DNA from: an uncultured Ruminococcus sp.
GTDB lineage: Bacteria; Bacillota; Clostridia; Oscillospirales; Ruminococcaceae
DNA length: 64,000 bases
Assembly: GCA_910576995.1 (NCBI GenBank)
Contig: CAJTLC010000010.1
Coordinates: 49,463 to 113,462, forward strand
Direction: 5' to 3'
Made by a program: the position numbers and the translations under genes. This document shows, in pieces, positions 1 through 8,935 of the stretch. Under the pieces are notes generated by a model. That model searched no databases, was not told the DNA's origin, and was given only the letters and a program-made list of their open reading frames with translations. Numbering within the stretch: the first letter of the stretch is position 1; every line of letters begins with the position of its first letter.

Positions 1-93
1 ACTTATCTCGGATGAAGATTCTCCACTTTTTTCACTTGCGGAACAGCCTGCGAGAAAAATTCCTAATGATATGATCAAAATTAATTTTTTCAT
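1..93 (-). CDS. Lipoprotein, N-terminal fragment (cut by window edge)
   Basis: An ATG at 93-91 opens a frame that runs off the left edge of the window. The 31 visible residues are a lipoprotein signal peptide: two lysines, a hydrophobic stretch and the lipobox LAGC, followed by a Ser/Glu-rich segment. The design matches the next gene upstream (121-792), whose signal ends LTGCSS, and only 27 bases separate them, so the two are probably co-transcribed paralogues after miaB. The function cannot be judged from this fragment. Confidence 0.7.
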   Translation of the reverse strand, partial: MKKLILIISLGIFLAGCSASEKSGESSSEIS

Positions 94-120
94 TATACAC
101 CCTTATTTTCGTAATATCAT

Positions 121-792
121 TCAATCAAAATCCAGAGGATTCTCATTCAAATCACGTTTAATGGTTTCAATAAGCGTTTCGTTGCTGTCTGAATCAACGG
201 AATATACTTCAGTGCAAGCCGAATTACTTTCTTTATCAATAAATGTCACAGTGCGCCTGCATAATATCAGCTCATCGTTCGACCAGATATGCTCGAAACT
301 TTCATAGCTATTCTTTGCAGGATTTTTCGCATTGTATACCAGCGTATTATTATCACCAAAATGAAAAACATGACCTATCCGATTTAATTCCTGCCATATC
401 TCAAAACGCCCTGTATCGCTGTTAAATTTATAATAAACGCCCTCAGAATTGTCCTCATAAAATTTCGTTGGAACAAATAGATCATTATATCCGTCAAAAT
501 TATAATCTTCTGTATCAATAAGAGTCGTCGGAGACGAATATTCTGTAAGTACGCTGAAATCGCCATTTATAGTCTGCAACGCCCCGCCATCAGCAATTAT
601 TTTTATACTGTCATCAGAAACTTCAAAATCATATTTCTGATTTTTATTTGATTTTACAATAGCTTCCAAAGTCACCGCCGTAGTTTCAACCGTAACTTCC
701 GAATCCGAATATTCCTCCGAATTTTCAGGCGATCTTGAACTACACCCAGTAAGGATCAAAATTGAAAACAGCGCAAATAATAATTTTTTCAT
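121..792 (-). CDS. Small secreted lipoprotein of unknown function
   Basis: This 223-residue protein starts with a clear lipoprotein signal (MKKLL..., lipobox LTGC near residue 17), so it is predicted to be anchored to the outer face of the membrane. A Ser/Glu/Thr-rich linker follows, then a globular part. Around residue 97 the segment DYNFDGYNDLFV has the look of the calcium-loop or FG-GAP-like motifs seen in XAC2610-type surface proteins. That resemblance is my inference. The start codon overlaps the miaB stop by 4 bases, so translation is probably coupled, although no functional link to tRNA modification is apparent. Confidence 0.75.
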   Translation of the reverse strand: MKKLLFALFSILILTGCSSRSPENSEEYSDSEVTVETTAVTLEAIVKSNKNQKYDFEVSDDSIKIIADGGALQTINGDFSVLTEYSSPTTLIDTEDYNFDGYNDLFVPTKFYEDNSEGVYYKFNSDTGRFEIWQELNRIGHVFHFGDNNTLVYNAKNPAKNSYESFEHIWSNDELILCRRTVTFIDKESNSACTEVYSVDSDSNETLIETIKRDLNENPLDFD

Positions 793-2150
793 ATAATTTT
801 ACCAATAACAGCCCAATTCATAGCGTCGATTATCTCAACGTCCACAAACTGACCTATAAGAGAGGTATCCCCCTCGAATTCAACAATGATAAATTCATTG
901 CTTTTTCCCGAAATAAAGCCTTTTTTCTTCTTGGAAACGTCGTCTGCAAGAACTCGCATCTTTTTCCCGATAAATCGCTTATAATTATCGATCGAGATTT
1001 CACGCTGGGTTTCAAGAAGCTGTCTCATTCTCTTTGATTTCACCTCGTCGGGAATCAGATCCTCCATTTCAGCCGCTTTCGTTCCCGAGCGTTTCGAATA
1101 AATAAACGAATAAATATTATCATATCTCACCCGCTTTATTATATCCAGAGTCGCCTGAAAATCCTCGTCGGTTTCGTTTGGAAATCCCACAATAAGATCG
1201 GTAGTAAGTGAAAATTCTGGATCGCGGCTGCGTATATAATTGACAGTTTCGAGGTATTTTTCTGCGGTATACCGGCGATTCATACGCTCCAGCACATCGC
1301 TGCTGCCGCTTTGCAGCGGTAGATGAAGATGATTCGCAACTTTTTCGCATTCAAAAATAGTATCTATCAATTCGCGTGAAGCATCCTTGGGATGCGACGA
1401 CATAAAACGGATAATGAAATCTCCGTCGATCTCGTTAAGCTGTCTCAAAAGGCGCGGAAAAGCGTCTTTCTCGCCGCGGTCGCTTCCGTAGGAATTCACA
1501 TTCTGTCCCAAAAGCATTATCTCCTTGCATCCGTTTGCGACAAGTCCGCGGACTTCCGAAATTATATCCTCCGAATTCCTGCTCCGCTCACGTCCGCGTA
1601 CATACGGAACTATGCAGTAGGTGCAGAAATTATTGCATCCGAACATTATCGGCACGCTTGCCTTGAAAGCGCATTCCCTGACCTGCTCCGCTTCGGCTGA
1701 AAAATCGTCGTATTCCTCAATATCCATTCCGAATTTCTGCCCTTTAAGGCAATCCAGCAGCAGCTTCGGAATGCAGCTTATCGCGGAAGTTCCGACTACA
1801 AAATTCACCTGCGGATATGATTTTTTAATTTTTTCGGCAATATGCTCCTGCGCGGTCATACAGCCTGCAATGCCAATGATCAGCGAGGGTTTCAGCTCTT
1901 TAAGCTTCTTCATGCTGCCGACTATCCCAAATACTCTATCCTCCGCATTTTCACGCACTGCGCAGGTATTAAGGATTATGAGATCGGCAGACCGCTCGTC
2001 CTCGGTAAAATCATAGCCGATCTTTTTCAACAGTCCCTTAATTTTCTCTCCGTCGGAAATATTAAGCTGACAACCGAAACTTCTCACATAGGCAAGCGGC
2101 TTTTTTTCGCCGATAAGTTTTTTTATTTCCAAGAGCGTATCCTTTTCCAA
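789..2150 (-). CDS. miaB: tRNA-2-methylthio-N6-dimethylallyladenosine synthase MiaB
   Basis: MiaB is a radical-SAM methylthiotransferase that converts i6A37 to ms2i6A37 in tRNAs reading UNN codons. The 453 residues are normal for the family. The N-terminal UPF0004 domain carries the three expected cysteines (C27 in FGCQLN, then NTCAVRE and AGCM). The radical-SAM CxxxCxxC cluster is visible as CNNFCTYC, followed by VPYVRGRE. A C-terminal TRAM domain ends the protein. The ATG at 2150 is preceded by AAGGAGG at a good distance and by a consensus-like promoter at 2189-2217. It is the first gene of an operon with one or two small lipoproteins. Confidence 0.96.
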   Translation of the reverse strand: MEKDTLLEIKKLIGEKKPLAYVRSFGCQLNISDGEKIKGLLKKIGYDFTEDERSADLIILNTCAVRENAEDRVFGIVGSMKKLKELKPSLIIGIAGCMTAQEHIAEKIKKSYPQVNFVVGTSAISCIPKLLLDCLKGQKFGMDIEEYDDFSAEAEQVRECAFKASVPIMFGCNNFCTYCIVPYVRGRERSRNSEDIISEVRGLVANGCKEIMLLGQNVNSYGSDRGEKDAFPRLLRQLNEIDGDFIIRFMSSHPKDASRELIDTIFECEKVANHLHLPLQSGSSDVLERMNRRYTAEKYLETVNYIRSRDPEFSLTTDLIVGFPNETDEDFQATLDIIKRVRYDNIYSFIYSKRSGTKAAEMEDLIPDEVKSKRMRQLLETQREISIDNYKRFIGKKMRVLADDVSKKKKGFISGKSNEFIIVEFEGDTSLIGQFVDVEIIDAMNWAVIGKII

Positions 2151-2188
2151 AGAATATACCTCCTTTTCATTTTACGTAAACAATTATA

Positions 2189-2217
2189 ATTATACCATAT
2201 CCCAACCAAATATGCAA
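2189..2217 (-). promoter_or_regulatory. Predicted promoter of the miaB operon
   Basis: Read on the minus strand, TTGCAT (2217-2212) and TATAAT (2194-2189) are separated by 17 bases. The miaB ATG lies about 40 bases downstream. Confidence 0.65.
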
Positions 2218-2255
2218 GTACAGAATTTACTTTTTCAAGAAAATCAAGGCGCAAA

Positions 2256-2296
2256 TACAAAAACTGCCGCACTCGCAGAGCATGGCAGTTCTTGTA
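2256..2296 (-). terminator. Intrinsic terminator after the GH26 mannanase gene
   Basis: On the minus strand AACTGCC and GGCAGTT pair across a GC-rich loop. The stem is extended by ACAAG against TTTGT, and the 3' arm runs into TTTTTG. It begins a few bases after the mannanase stop codon. Confidence 0.6.
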
Positions 2297-2303
2297 TTAT
2301 AAA

Positions 2304-4364
2304 TTATTCTTTAATGGGAAGATCTGTAATTTTGTAAATTCCTGCGTCTACCTGCTGAATAACGAGAGCGTCGCCTCCTGTTACGCCGTCGCCATTGCCG
2401 CTAACATCCGCATTGATAAGTCCCTGCTTGGAAAGCTGATATTCATCCTTATTTGTAAGGAACTGGAGTATCAGTGTAGCGTCGGCAATTTCAACCTTAC
2501 CGTCGCAGTTTGCGTCGCCGTAAACAGTTTCGCCCGACTCCGTCGTAGTAGTTCCGGCAGGAGTCTCAGTTGTAGTCGGCGCAGGCTTCGTCGTTCCTGC
2601 GGGAGCGCCGCTGAAGTTGTAAAGATCGGTCGGAAGCTCGTCAAGAGTAATGCAAAGATCGCTCTGATACATTTCAATTATGCTGTCGGTATTGTTGTAA
2701 TTATCGCCTGAAATGAAATTATCCGAACCGTTGTCGTACCATGTGCAGAAATAGAGCCAGCGCGCCTGCTCGGTCTCAATGTTTCCGACGCTGGGAATCG
2801 TGCTGTTTTCCATTATTGCAGCCATTTTCTTATAATTCGAATATCTTATGATAGGCCAGAAAACTTCGCTGTTGCACGACTCGTTAGGTCCGCTTGTTAG
2901 ACCGTCGTGGCGGTTGTACTGAGTATCATATTTGTCAAATCCCACGATATCAACGCGATCGTCGCCCGAATACCATTCAGCCGAAGATTCAGACCACGCA
3001 TAGAGATTCTGCTGCCATATAAGATTGTGAATGCCATACTCGTTCGTAAGCTGATCATAGAGGTAATTCCAAAGCGCCTTATAAGCAACAGCGCCGTCCT
3101 GCGACCACCAGAACCATGCTCCGGAACCGTCGATAGGATCGTCTGTTGTGCTGACATTTCCCTCTGCCTCGTGGAAAGGTCTCCATAAAATCGGCACTCC
3201 GGCGTCCTGAATCTTCTTGAACTGCTCGGCAAGATCGGCTATTGCAAGATCAAGATACTCGTTTTCTTTCGTGCCTTCCTTAACGGCATTTGCAACCTTA
3301 AACTGATGATTCGGCTTGTATGTGCATTGCGACCAGTCAACGGCTTCTCCGGGAGTGTAATTTTCAAAATCCGTCGGAATATTTATATGCCAGCAAGCCG
3401 TAGCGATACCGTTGCGCTCCTTAGCCCACTCGATAACGCGCTCTGTAGTACCGTCGTCCCAACCGTAAAGAGGATTATAGTTCATAAAGTCGAATCCGCG
3501 GATAGCAGGATATTTTCCTGTTTTCTCAGCAATATAATCGAATTCCTGATCATAATAGTCATACTTATAGCAGCGGTTCTGCTCGTCGTAAGTGTACGTT
3601 CTCACATCGTCGGAGCAATGCCAGTAAAACTTATTGCCGTCCTTATCAACCGCCTCGCTGTCACGATCGATAACATATTCCTTGCCGTCCTGATCTACGC
3701 AGATATCCTTGCCGGCGTCGTATCTGATATTTGTCTGAACCGAATGGCCTCCGCCGTAAATTTCCTGCTGACCCGATAATGTATGTTTTCCGTAAACGCT
3801 GTGAAGATACTTCATAAGAGCCATAGTTTCGGCAGTAGCGTCAGCGTCGCACGTAGTCGAATCAGCCTGAGTAATATCCGGGAAAACAGCTTTTTCAAGA
3901 GTTGCGTAGTCGATAGCCAGATATCCGTACTTATTGAGGAATGAAATTTCATTCTCACCTTTCTTCAGACGAATAACGCCAAAATCTATATCGGTCCATG
4001 TATCATAATATGGAACTGTTTTCGTATATTCCGTACCGTTAATTGCAATGGTTTCAACACGTCCGCCCTTATCGAGAATCTGAACGCCTCTTACTTTCAG
4101 CTGGTACATACCATCCTCAGGTACGGTAACTTTGAATGAAAACGCGTCTCCGGTAAGGTAAGCAAAGCCCTCGCCGGAGTATCCGGGGAACTGCTGATTA
4201 TAAATATCTGTCCACAGCTTTGCGCCCTCCATATCTTCGCCCTCGACAGTGAACGGGAATTCCGTGGTATCCGCCGCCGATACAGGCATTACGGATGAAG
4301 CGGAAACAGCCGTCATAACAGCCGCCGACGCAATTGCAGCACATTTTCTCAACCAATTTTTCAT
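2304..4364 (-). CDS. Cellulosomal GH26 endo-beta-mannanase (CBM35 - GH26 - dockerin)
   Basis: This is a secreted mannan-degrading enzyme of 686 residues. Residues 1-31 form a signal peptide ending MPVSA. Residues about 37-158 look like a CBM35 module (FTVEGEDMEG..., then a jelly-roll ending LAIDYATLEK). The GH26 catalytic domain spans about 170-580. It begins YGKHTLSGQQE and contains WRPFHE near residue 397, whose Glu is the expected acid/base. A Glu near residue 525 (GNIETE) is a candidate nucleophile. A Thr/Pro linker leads to a type I dockerin at about 620-686 (GDANCDGKVEIADATLILQ, then a second duplicated loop). This dockerin closely matches that of ScaC, which suggests binding to ScaA-type cohesins. 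The RBS AGGAGG precedes the ATG. Alternative substrates within GH26 cannot be excluded. Confidence 0.92.
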   Translation of the reverse strand: MKNWLRKCAAIASAAVMTAVSASSVMPVSAADTTEFPFTVEGEDMEGAKLWTDIYNQQFPGYSGEGFAYLTGDAFSFKVTVPEDGMYQLKVRGVQILDKGGRVETIAINGTEYTKTVPYYDTWTDIDFGVIRLKKGENEISFLNKYGYLAIDYATLEKAVFPDITQADSTTCDADATAETMALMKYLHSVYGKHTLSGQQEIYGGGHSVQTNIRYDAGKDICVDQDGKEYVIDRDSEAVDKDGNKFYWHCSDDVRTYTYDEQNRCYKYDYYDQEFDYIAEKTGKYPAIRGFDFMNYNPLYGWDDGTTERVIEWAKERNGIATACWHINIPTDFENYTPGEAVDWSQCTYKPNHQFKVANAVKEGTKENEYLDLAIADLAEQFKKIQDAGVPILWRPFHEAEGNVSTTDDPIDGSGAWFWWSQDGAVAYKALWNYLYDQLTNEYGIHNLIWQQNLYAWSESSAEWYSGDDRVDIVGFDKYDTQYNRHDGLTSGPNESCNSEVFWPIIRYSNYKKMAAIMENSTIPSVGNIETEQARWLYFCTWYDNGSDNFISGDNYNNTDSIIEMYQSDLCITLDELPTDLYNFSGAPAGTTKPAPTTTETPAGTTTTESGETVYGDANCDGKVEIADATLILQFLTNKDEYQLSKQGLINADVSGNGDGVTGGDALVIQQVDAGIYKITDLPIKE

Positions 4365-4430
4365 GTCATTGACCTCCTGTAAATATTATCCCTCAAATAA
4401 CAGATCGGCATAATGATCTGTCTTTTCTTT

Positions 4431-4459
4431 ATTATAAGCGATTTCACTTAATTTTTCAA
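4431..4459 (-). promoter_or_regulatory. Predicted promoter of the GH26 mannanase gene
   Basis: TTGAAA and TATAAT are spaced by 17 bases on the minus strand. The roughly 60-base leader contains a 7-bp hairpin (ACAGATC/GATCTGT, 4400-4421) upstream of the RBS. I see nothing else in the 4460-4567 part of this gene-free stretch. Confidence 0.65.
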
Positions 4460-4567
4460 GAGTTTTTCCAATAAAAATCCCGAAGCTTCAAATTTTTGTT
4501 GTCATTCACAAATATATCACAGTCTTTTTGGTATAACGTCATAAAACCCAGCTTAAATAATACTTAA

Positions 4568-4605
4568 ATAAAAAACTCTCTGCTTAAATGCAGAGAGTTT
4601 TTACG
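4568..4605 (-). terminator. Intrinsic terminator after the 4667-10026 gene group
   Basis: A perfect stem (AAAAACTCTCTGC with its complement) has a 6-base loop and is followed on the minus strand by a run of six T. It closes transcription of the small protein gene at 4667-4948. Confidence 0.85.
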
Positions 4606-4666
4606 TTATACTAATCCTTGATCAAACTGATGAAAAGATTGACAGCAGATTGATCGTAGATCAACA

Positions 4667-4948
4667 TTATTTCGCAAGCGCCTTATCAAGCCATACCTTT
4701 GCAATATCAAGAGCCTCGTACAAACCGCATTCGCGCTCCGTATTTTTTACAAATGCCTTGATAGGATCGGTCTCGTTCGTGTCCATTTGGATAACACGAA
4801 CTTTAGACGTCATTTTTTCCCCGCCGATCTCTTTTGTGTCAAGTATCTGTATCCAGATAACATAGGGATCGGACATATATCCGTAATACAGCTGATTGCC
4901 GCTTCTAACCAGCGGAAAGCCCTTATATGTGGAAAATTTTTCGTTCAT
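4667..4948 (-). CDS. Conserved small cytosolic protein, unknown function
   Basis: This is a 93-residue protein without signal peptide or membrane segment. I placed the start at the ATG at 4948 because GGAGGAAACAAA lies immediately upstream. An in-frame upstream start would overlap the preceding gene. The sequence has a compact mixed composition (YKGFPLVRSGNQLYYGYMSD, then IQILDTKE and a helical C-terminus). I do not recognise a named domain. It follows the DUF4340 gene by 37 bases and precedes a strong terminator, so it is the last gene of the transporter operon. Its role there is unknown. Confidence 0.75.
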   Translation of the reverse strand: MNEKFSTYKGFPLVRSGNQLYYGYMSDPYVIWIQILDTKEIGGEKMTSKVRVIQMDTNETDPIKAFVKNTERECGLYEALDIAKVWLDKALAK

Positions 4949-4985
4949 TTTGTTTCCTCCTTCGTGGATGGCCCGGAACACTCCC

Positions 4986-6530
4986 TTATCTCCATGTTGT
5001 GACAAATTCCTCTTCGCCGTTCAGCTTTTCTGCATTTTCAATAAGCGTTTCAACAAATGATTTTGTAATAAAGAATTTGCTTTCGCCGTTTATTACAATA
5101 AGCGAAGTCATTGCAGAGTTATCGTAAAATTCAATGTTTTTTTCGGTATTATCATAGTTATCATGATATTTTATAGCCGCCATAGGTTTACCTGAAGGTA
5201 TCTTCTCACCAAGAGCGAAACTTTCCGCATTGGCGGTTATGATGAAACTGTAGAATTTTCTGAACCTTTCGCTGTCAAATTCGCCGCCGTTCAGAGTTAC
5301 ATTGAAATTCTCCGCCTTGGGATTTTCAACTTCTTCATTTGGATCTTTCGGACTTATATCAAATGCATATTCGTCATCGCCGACGGTTACAGAAAGCTTG
5401 TCGATATTCCATACATAAGACGCGATAAATATCGTTGAAGCTATATCGACCGGCTCTACCGTTACCCATCTTGCGGAATCCGCCTTGACCGTAAAGATAA
5501 CATTGCCGCCCTCGAACATCGCGTAACAGCATTTTACGCCTTCATCGTCCGTGAAAGGTTCGCTGAAAAGCAGCTTGTGAGTATTGCCGTCGTCGCATTT
5601 CATCGTGACTGTACAGAAAGGTATTTTCAAGCCTGCTTCCGCGATATCGGATTCCTCGCAGTGAATGCAGTACACATTCTCCGCTTCGAGTCCGAACATA
5701 CCCGTTATGATATCGGAAGAACGCTCAACTGAAAGATAAGCGTCAGTAGGCTCAGACATAAGATGCGTGGAAGAAGTTCCGCCGCTTTGTTTATCTTCGG
5801 GCTTTTTGTCATATTCAAGGAAAATATCGCTGTCCATATCTTCGCGCTCGATCCTGAGACTTTCCACTATCGGGTATTCCTCCGGAGCTTCAAGCATCGT
5901 CAGTTCAACAAAATCTTCCGGCTTATTGCTGAAATTCGCCAACAGGGAATTTCTTACGGTATAAACCGTATCAACGCCGTCCGTCATAACATATGAAACG
6001 TCGCCCGCAGGCGCCGCCGCACCGATATACAAGGTGCATTCCGTTCCCGTTTCATATTCAACTTTAACTGTCACGGAAGGATCGGACAATCCGAATTTTT
6101 CAAGATCGGTACAATTTTCTTCAATGACCGCCGAAGAAGTCATTCCGTTCGCATTATTGGCAAGAGTTCCGATAAGCGCGTCGTTAACGGCAATATCCTG
6201 ATAGCCGTCGACAGTGTAGAGAATTCCGCCGTCCTCTCCGGCTTTTTCCTGCTGAACCACTTCGAATTCACCATATTCGTTGCTTACGCCTATCTTTTCA
6301 ACAACGCCCTCCAGATCTGCTCCGGTATCAGGATCAGTTCCGGTAACCTTGTCGTCTCTTATAAGAATTATCGCCTGCTGCTCGTTATCCGTGGAAATCT
6401 CGGATTCCGAAGAACTGCTTTCATTTTCGGGATCTTTGTCGGGATCGGTCAGCATAAGCACAGCAGCTCCTCCTCCGAGAACTGCAAGAACTGCGCCAAG
6501 ACCGATGATCTGTTTAACTGACTTTTTCAT
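4986..6530 (-). CDS. DUF4340 membrane-anchored protein of a Gld-like ABC system
   Basis: This 514-residue protein has one N-terminal membrane anchor (residues about 8-27, IIGLGAVLAVLGGGAAVLML). An acidic Ser/Glu linker and a long extracytoplasmic region with the repeat-like beta organisation of DUF4340 follow. Family members sit beside GldG-type auxiliary proteins and ABC transporters, as here. The start overlaps the stop of the preceding GldG-like gene by 4 bases (6527-6530), which indicates translational coupling. The exact role, probably a periplasmic-side accessory of the transporter, is inferred from position. I see no catalytic motif. Confidence 0.8.
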   Translation of the reverse strand: MKKSVKQIIGLGAVLAVLGGGAAVLMLTDPDKDPENESSSSESEISTDNEQQAIILIRDDKVTGTDPDTGADLEGVVEKIGVSNEYGEFEVVQQEKAGEDGGILYTVDGYQDIAVNDALIGTLANNANGMTSSAVIEENCTDLEKFGLSDPSVTVKVEYETGTECTLYIGAAAPAGDVSYVMTDGVDTVYTVRNSLLANFSNKPEDFVELTMLEAPEEYPIVESLRIEREDMDSDIFLEYDKKPEDKQSGGTSSTHLMSEPTDAYLSVERSSDIITGMFGLEAENVYCIHCEESDIAEAGLKIPFCTVTMKCDDGNTHKLLFSEPFTDDEGVKCCYAMFEGGNVIFTVKADSARWVTVEPVDIASTIFIASYVWNIDKLSVTVGDDEYAFDISPKDPNEEVENPKAENFNVTLNGGEFDSERFRKFYSFIITANAESFALGEKIPSGKPMAAIKYHDNYDNTEKNIEFYDNSAMTSLIVINGESKFFITKSFVETLIENAEKLNGEEEFVTTWR

Positions 6531-8179
6531 TTATTCTTTCTCCATAAGAGGATCACTGCGCCGATTATCGCAATAAGAAGCGGTATTACAATTATCGTGA
6601 TGACCTGTGTAACTCGTGCCGAAGTCTGTGTGAGAGTAAGATTTGACTGAGCAAGATATTTTTCGGGGATCGCAGCCGAACCCTCTTTTCCTGTCATATC
6701 GTTGATTATATTTGAGATAACGTTTGAATTGTTGATGGAATTGCTGTTCGAAAGCAAAGAATCATCCAGCATGAACGGGCTGCCTATTACAAGCAGTTCG
6801 CTGCCGTAAACGTCAAGCTGTTCAGCCGTTTCTCTTCTGGATTTCACAACAACATTGTATGCCGCTTTCTCGCTTGAAACTTCTCCCTCATTCTCAAGAG
6901 AAGAAAGGTATGAAGTCGGAGAGGATTTCAGGATCTCGGTAACGATGCTGTCGTTATTCTTGCTGAGAACTGTTATAGGTCTTGCTGCGGGAGCAACCAA
7001 AGGCAGCGAATCGTTTGCAAGACTTCCAACTGTTTCAGCGTCGGAAACTTCTATTATAGGAGCATATCCGACTGCATTAAGAGCTTTTACGGATACCTGA
7101 GCCATATTCTCGTCATAAATTTCGGACTGCTCTATGCTTATCTTCCAATCCTCCAGAAATGCAGTGATATTAGGGAGATTTGTAGCATAGTAGTTGGGGA
7201 TATATATCATATTCTTCTGATATTTGCCGCCGTTGTAGAGGAAGTCGCTGAATTTTGAAATAATTCCGTCAGTAAAGTCGACATTGGGGCAGGCAAGTAC
7301 GATAAGATCATACTCTTCGGGACTTATCTCATCATTCTGAGCGTCGATCTCCGTGCATTCATATCCGTTTTTATCAAGGAACGCTTCCAGTGAAGAAGCG
7401 ATCTGCTGATGAGTCGTATCAAATATGGAATTTCCGCCGGATGTAGTGATAAACGCGGCTTTTACGGGATTCTGGTCTGCTACGGAAACGATCGCCGAAG
7501 TAAGAGCGCTTTCGCCTGCAAAAGTCATTTCAATATTAGTCTGCGTGCTGTTCTGCGAAGGAATGATCATACTTGCGACTTCTGTCGAGTCGATGACCTT
7601 AACGCGGTCGCCGCACGAAAGTACGATGCTTCCTTCTGTTATCTCGCCGCTGTAATTCTTGTTAAGGCGCGTAACAACGTCGGGATTCTTGTTTATATCG
7701 ACATATTTAACAGTAATGCTTCCGCTGCCCGCTTCTGCATAAACGCTGTATTTTTCAAGAATACCGGGAATTATCTCAAAGGGCATCTCAACTATAGCGC
7801 CGTAATACTGATAAAACATCTGCTCATACTGAGTAGACATTGCCGTAAAAAGATCCTGCGTAGACGTTACGGTAATCTCGATATCCTTGTCAAGATTCTT
7901 CATAAGTTCAATGGATTCTTCCGAAAGTTCATATCTGTTATCGGAAGTAAGATCAAGCTTAAGCGGATAACGCTTCATAAGCATACCGCTCATAAGATTG
8001 AACACGATAACTATGGCGATAACAAGTACGACAACTACCAGCGAAGCGGAGCCGTATTTCAGCTTTTTGGTATTTCTTGTTTTTTTAGGCTTTTTTTCCT
8101 TGATTTCGGAAAGTTCAGCCTGATTTTCCTCGCTGCTTTCAACAGCCTTGCCGATTATTTCTTTATCTTTTTTACTCAT
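6527..8179 (-). CDS. GldG-like ABC transport auxiliary protein
   Basis: The 550-residue protein begins with a charged cytosolic stretch, has a membrane anchor at about residues 43-66, a large extracytoplasmic domain and a C-terminal membrane helix at about 525-545 ending LLWRKNK. This two-anchor plan, the N-terminal segment LKLDLTSDNRYELSEES and the ThuA/GATase-like core (IVLACPNVDF) match the GldG / ABC_transp_aux family. It lies 18 bases after the permease gene. In gliding Bacteroidetes GldA-F-G form one complex. Here the organism is a non-gliding Gram-positive, so the cargo is unknown. Confidence 0.85.
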   Translation of the reverse strand: MSKKDKEIIGKAVESSEENQAELSEIKEKKPKKTRNTKKLKYGSASLVVVVLVIAIVIVFNLMSGMLMKRYPLKLDLTSDNRYELSEESIELMKNLDKDIEITVTSTQDLFTAMSTQYEQMFYQYYGAIVEMPFEIIPGILEKYSVYAEAGSGSITVKYVDINKNPDVVTRLNKNYSGEITEGSIVLSCGDRVKVIDSTEVASMIIPSQNSTQTNIEMTFAGESALTSAIVSVADQNPVKAAFITTSGGNSIFDTTHQQIASSLEAFLDKNGYECTEIDAQNDEISPEEYDLIVLACPNVDFTDGIISKFSDFLYNGGKYQKNMIYIPNYYATNLPNITAFLEDWKISIEQSEIYDENMAQVSVKALNAVGYAPIIEVSDAETVGSLANDSLPLVAPAARPITVLSKNNDSIVTEILKSSPTSYLSSLENEGEVSSEKAAYNVVVKSRRETAEQLDVYGSELLVIGSPFMLDDSLLSNSNSINNSNVISNIINDMTGKEGSAAIPEKYLAQSNLTLTQTSARVTQVITIIVIPLLIAIIGAVILLWRKNK

Positions 8180-8197
8180 TTAAATGCTCCTTTCCGT

Positions 8198-8935
8198 TTA
8201 ACTCCAGCGTCTCTTTTCAAGAACTCTTACTGTGAAGAAGTTGAAAAGGAATGCAGTGCTTACAAAAAATACGATGCTTGAAAGGTCAAACACTCCCTGA
8301 GTAAATCCGTTGTATCTTGAAAGGAACGATATGGAATACATAGCGTTCTGTACGAATCCAAGGCATTTCTGCACTAATTCGCTTCCGGAATTCACATTGA
8401 TGCTTGCAGCGAGAGAATCAAGCAGATAAAGCAGGAAAAGCGCAAGCATACTTGCAACTGCCGCCGCCATCTGATTTTCCGTCAGCGACGAAATGAATAC
8501 TCCGATCGCGATAAAAGCTGCGCCAAGGAAAAGCATCGCAGCATAATTGCCAAGCAGCGAAGGCCACATTACCTCGCCGAAAATCGCGATAAACAGCGAA
8601 TAGATGAACACTACGCTTTCCGCGATGATGAAAAGCGTGAGAGCCGCAAAATATTTGCCGAGAACGATCGACCACAAGCTGACAGGAGCGGTAAGAAGCC
8701 CCTGATCGGTGCGGTTTTTCTTCTCTTCGCTGAACAGCTTCATGGTGAGTATCGGTATGAGAAACAGCACTACGAGAAACATAGAGCTGAACATAGGCGA
8801 AATATCGGCTCTGCCCGAACCTATGACGCCAAAATAAAAGAAGATTCCGGAAAGCAGCGTAAATACGGAGAGGAAAACATATCCTACGCCCGATGTAAAA
8901 AACGCGCCCATTTCACGTCTGTATATTGCTCCCAT
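8198..8935 (-). CDS. ABC transporter permease (GldF / ABC-2 type)
   Basis: This 245-residue integral membrane protein has about six hydrophobic helices. It begins MGAIYRREMGAFFTSGVGYV, the typical amphipathic coupling segment of ABC-2 permeases, and contains the conserved region LTMKLFSEEKKNRTDQGLLTAPVS. It overlaps the ATPase gene by one base, which fits tight translational coupling, and pairs with that ATPase. The family is used for export. The substrate cannot be read from the sequence. Confidence 0.9.
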   Translation of the reverse strand: MGAIYRREMGAFFTSGVGYVFLSVFTLLSGIFFYFGVIGSGRADISPMFSSMFLVVLFLIPILTMKLFSEEKKNRTDQGLLTAPVSLWSIVLGKYFAALTLFIIAESVVFIYSLFIAIFGEVMWPSLLGNYAAMLFLGAAFIAIGVFISSLTENQMAAAVASMLALFLLYLLDSLAASINVNSGSELVQKCLGFVQNAMYSISFLSRYNGFTQGVFDLSSIVFFVSTAFLFNFFTVRVLEKRRWS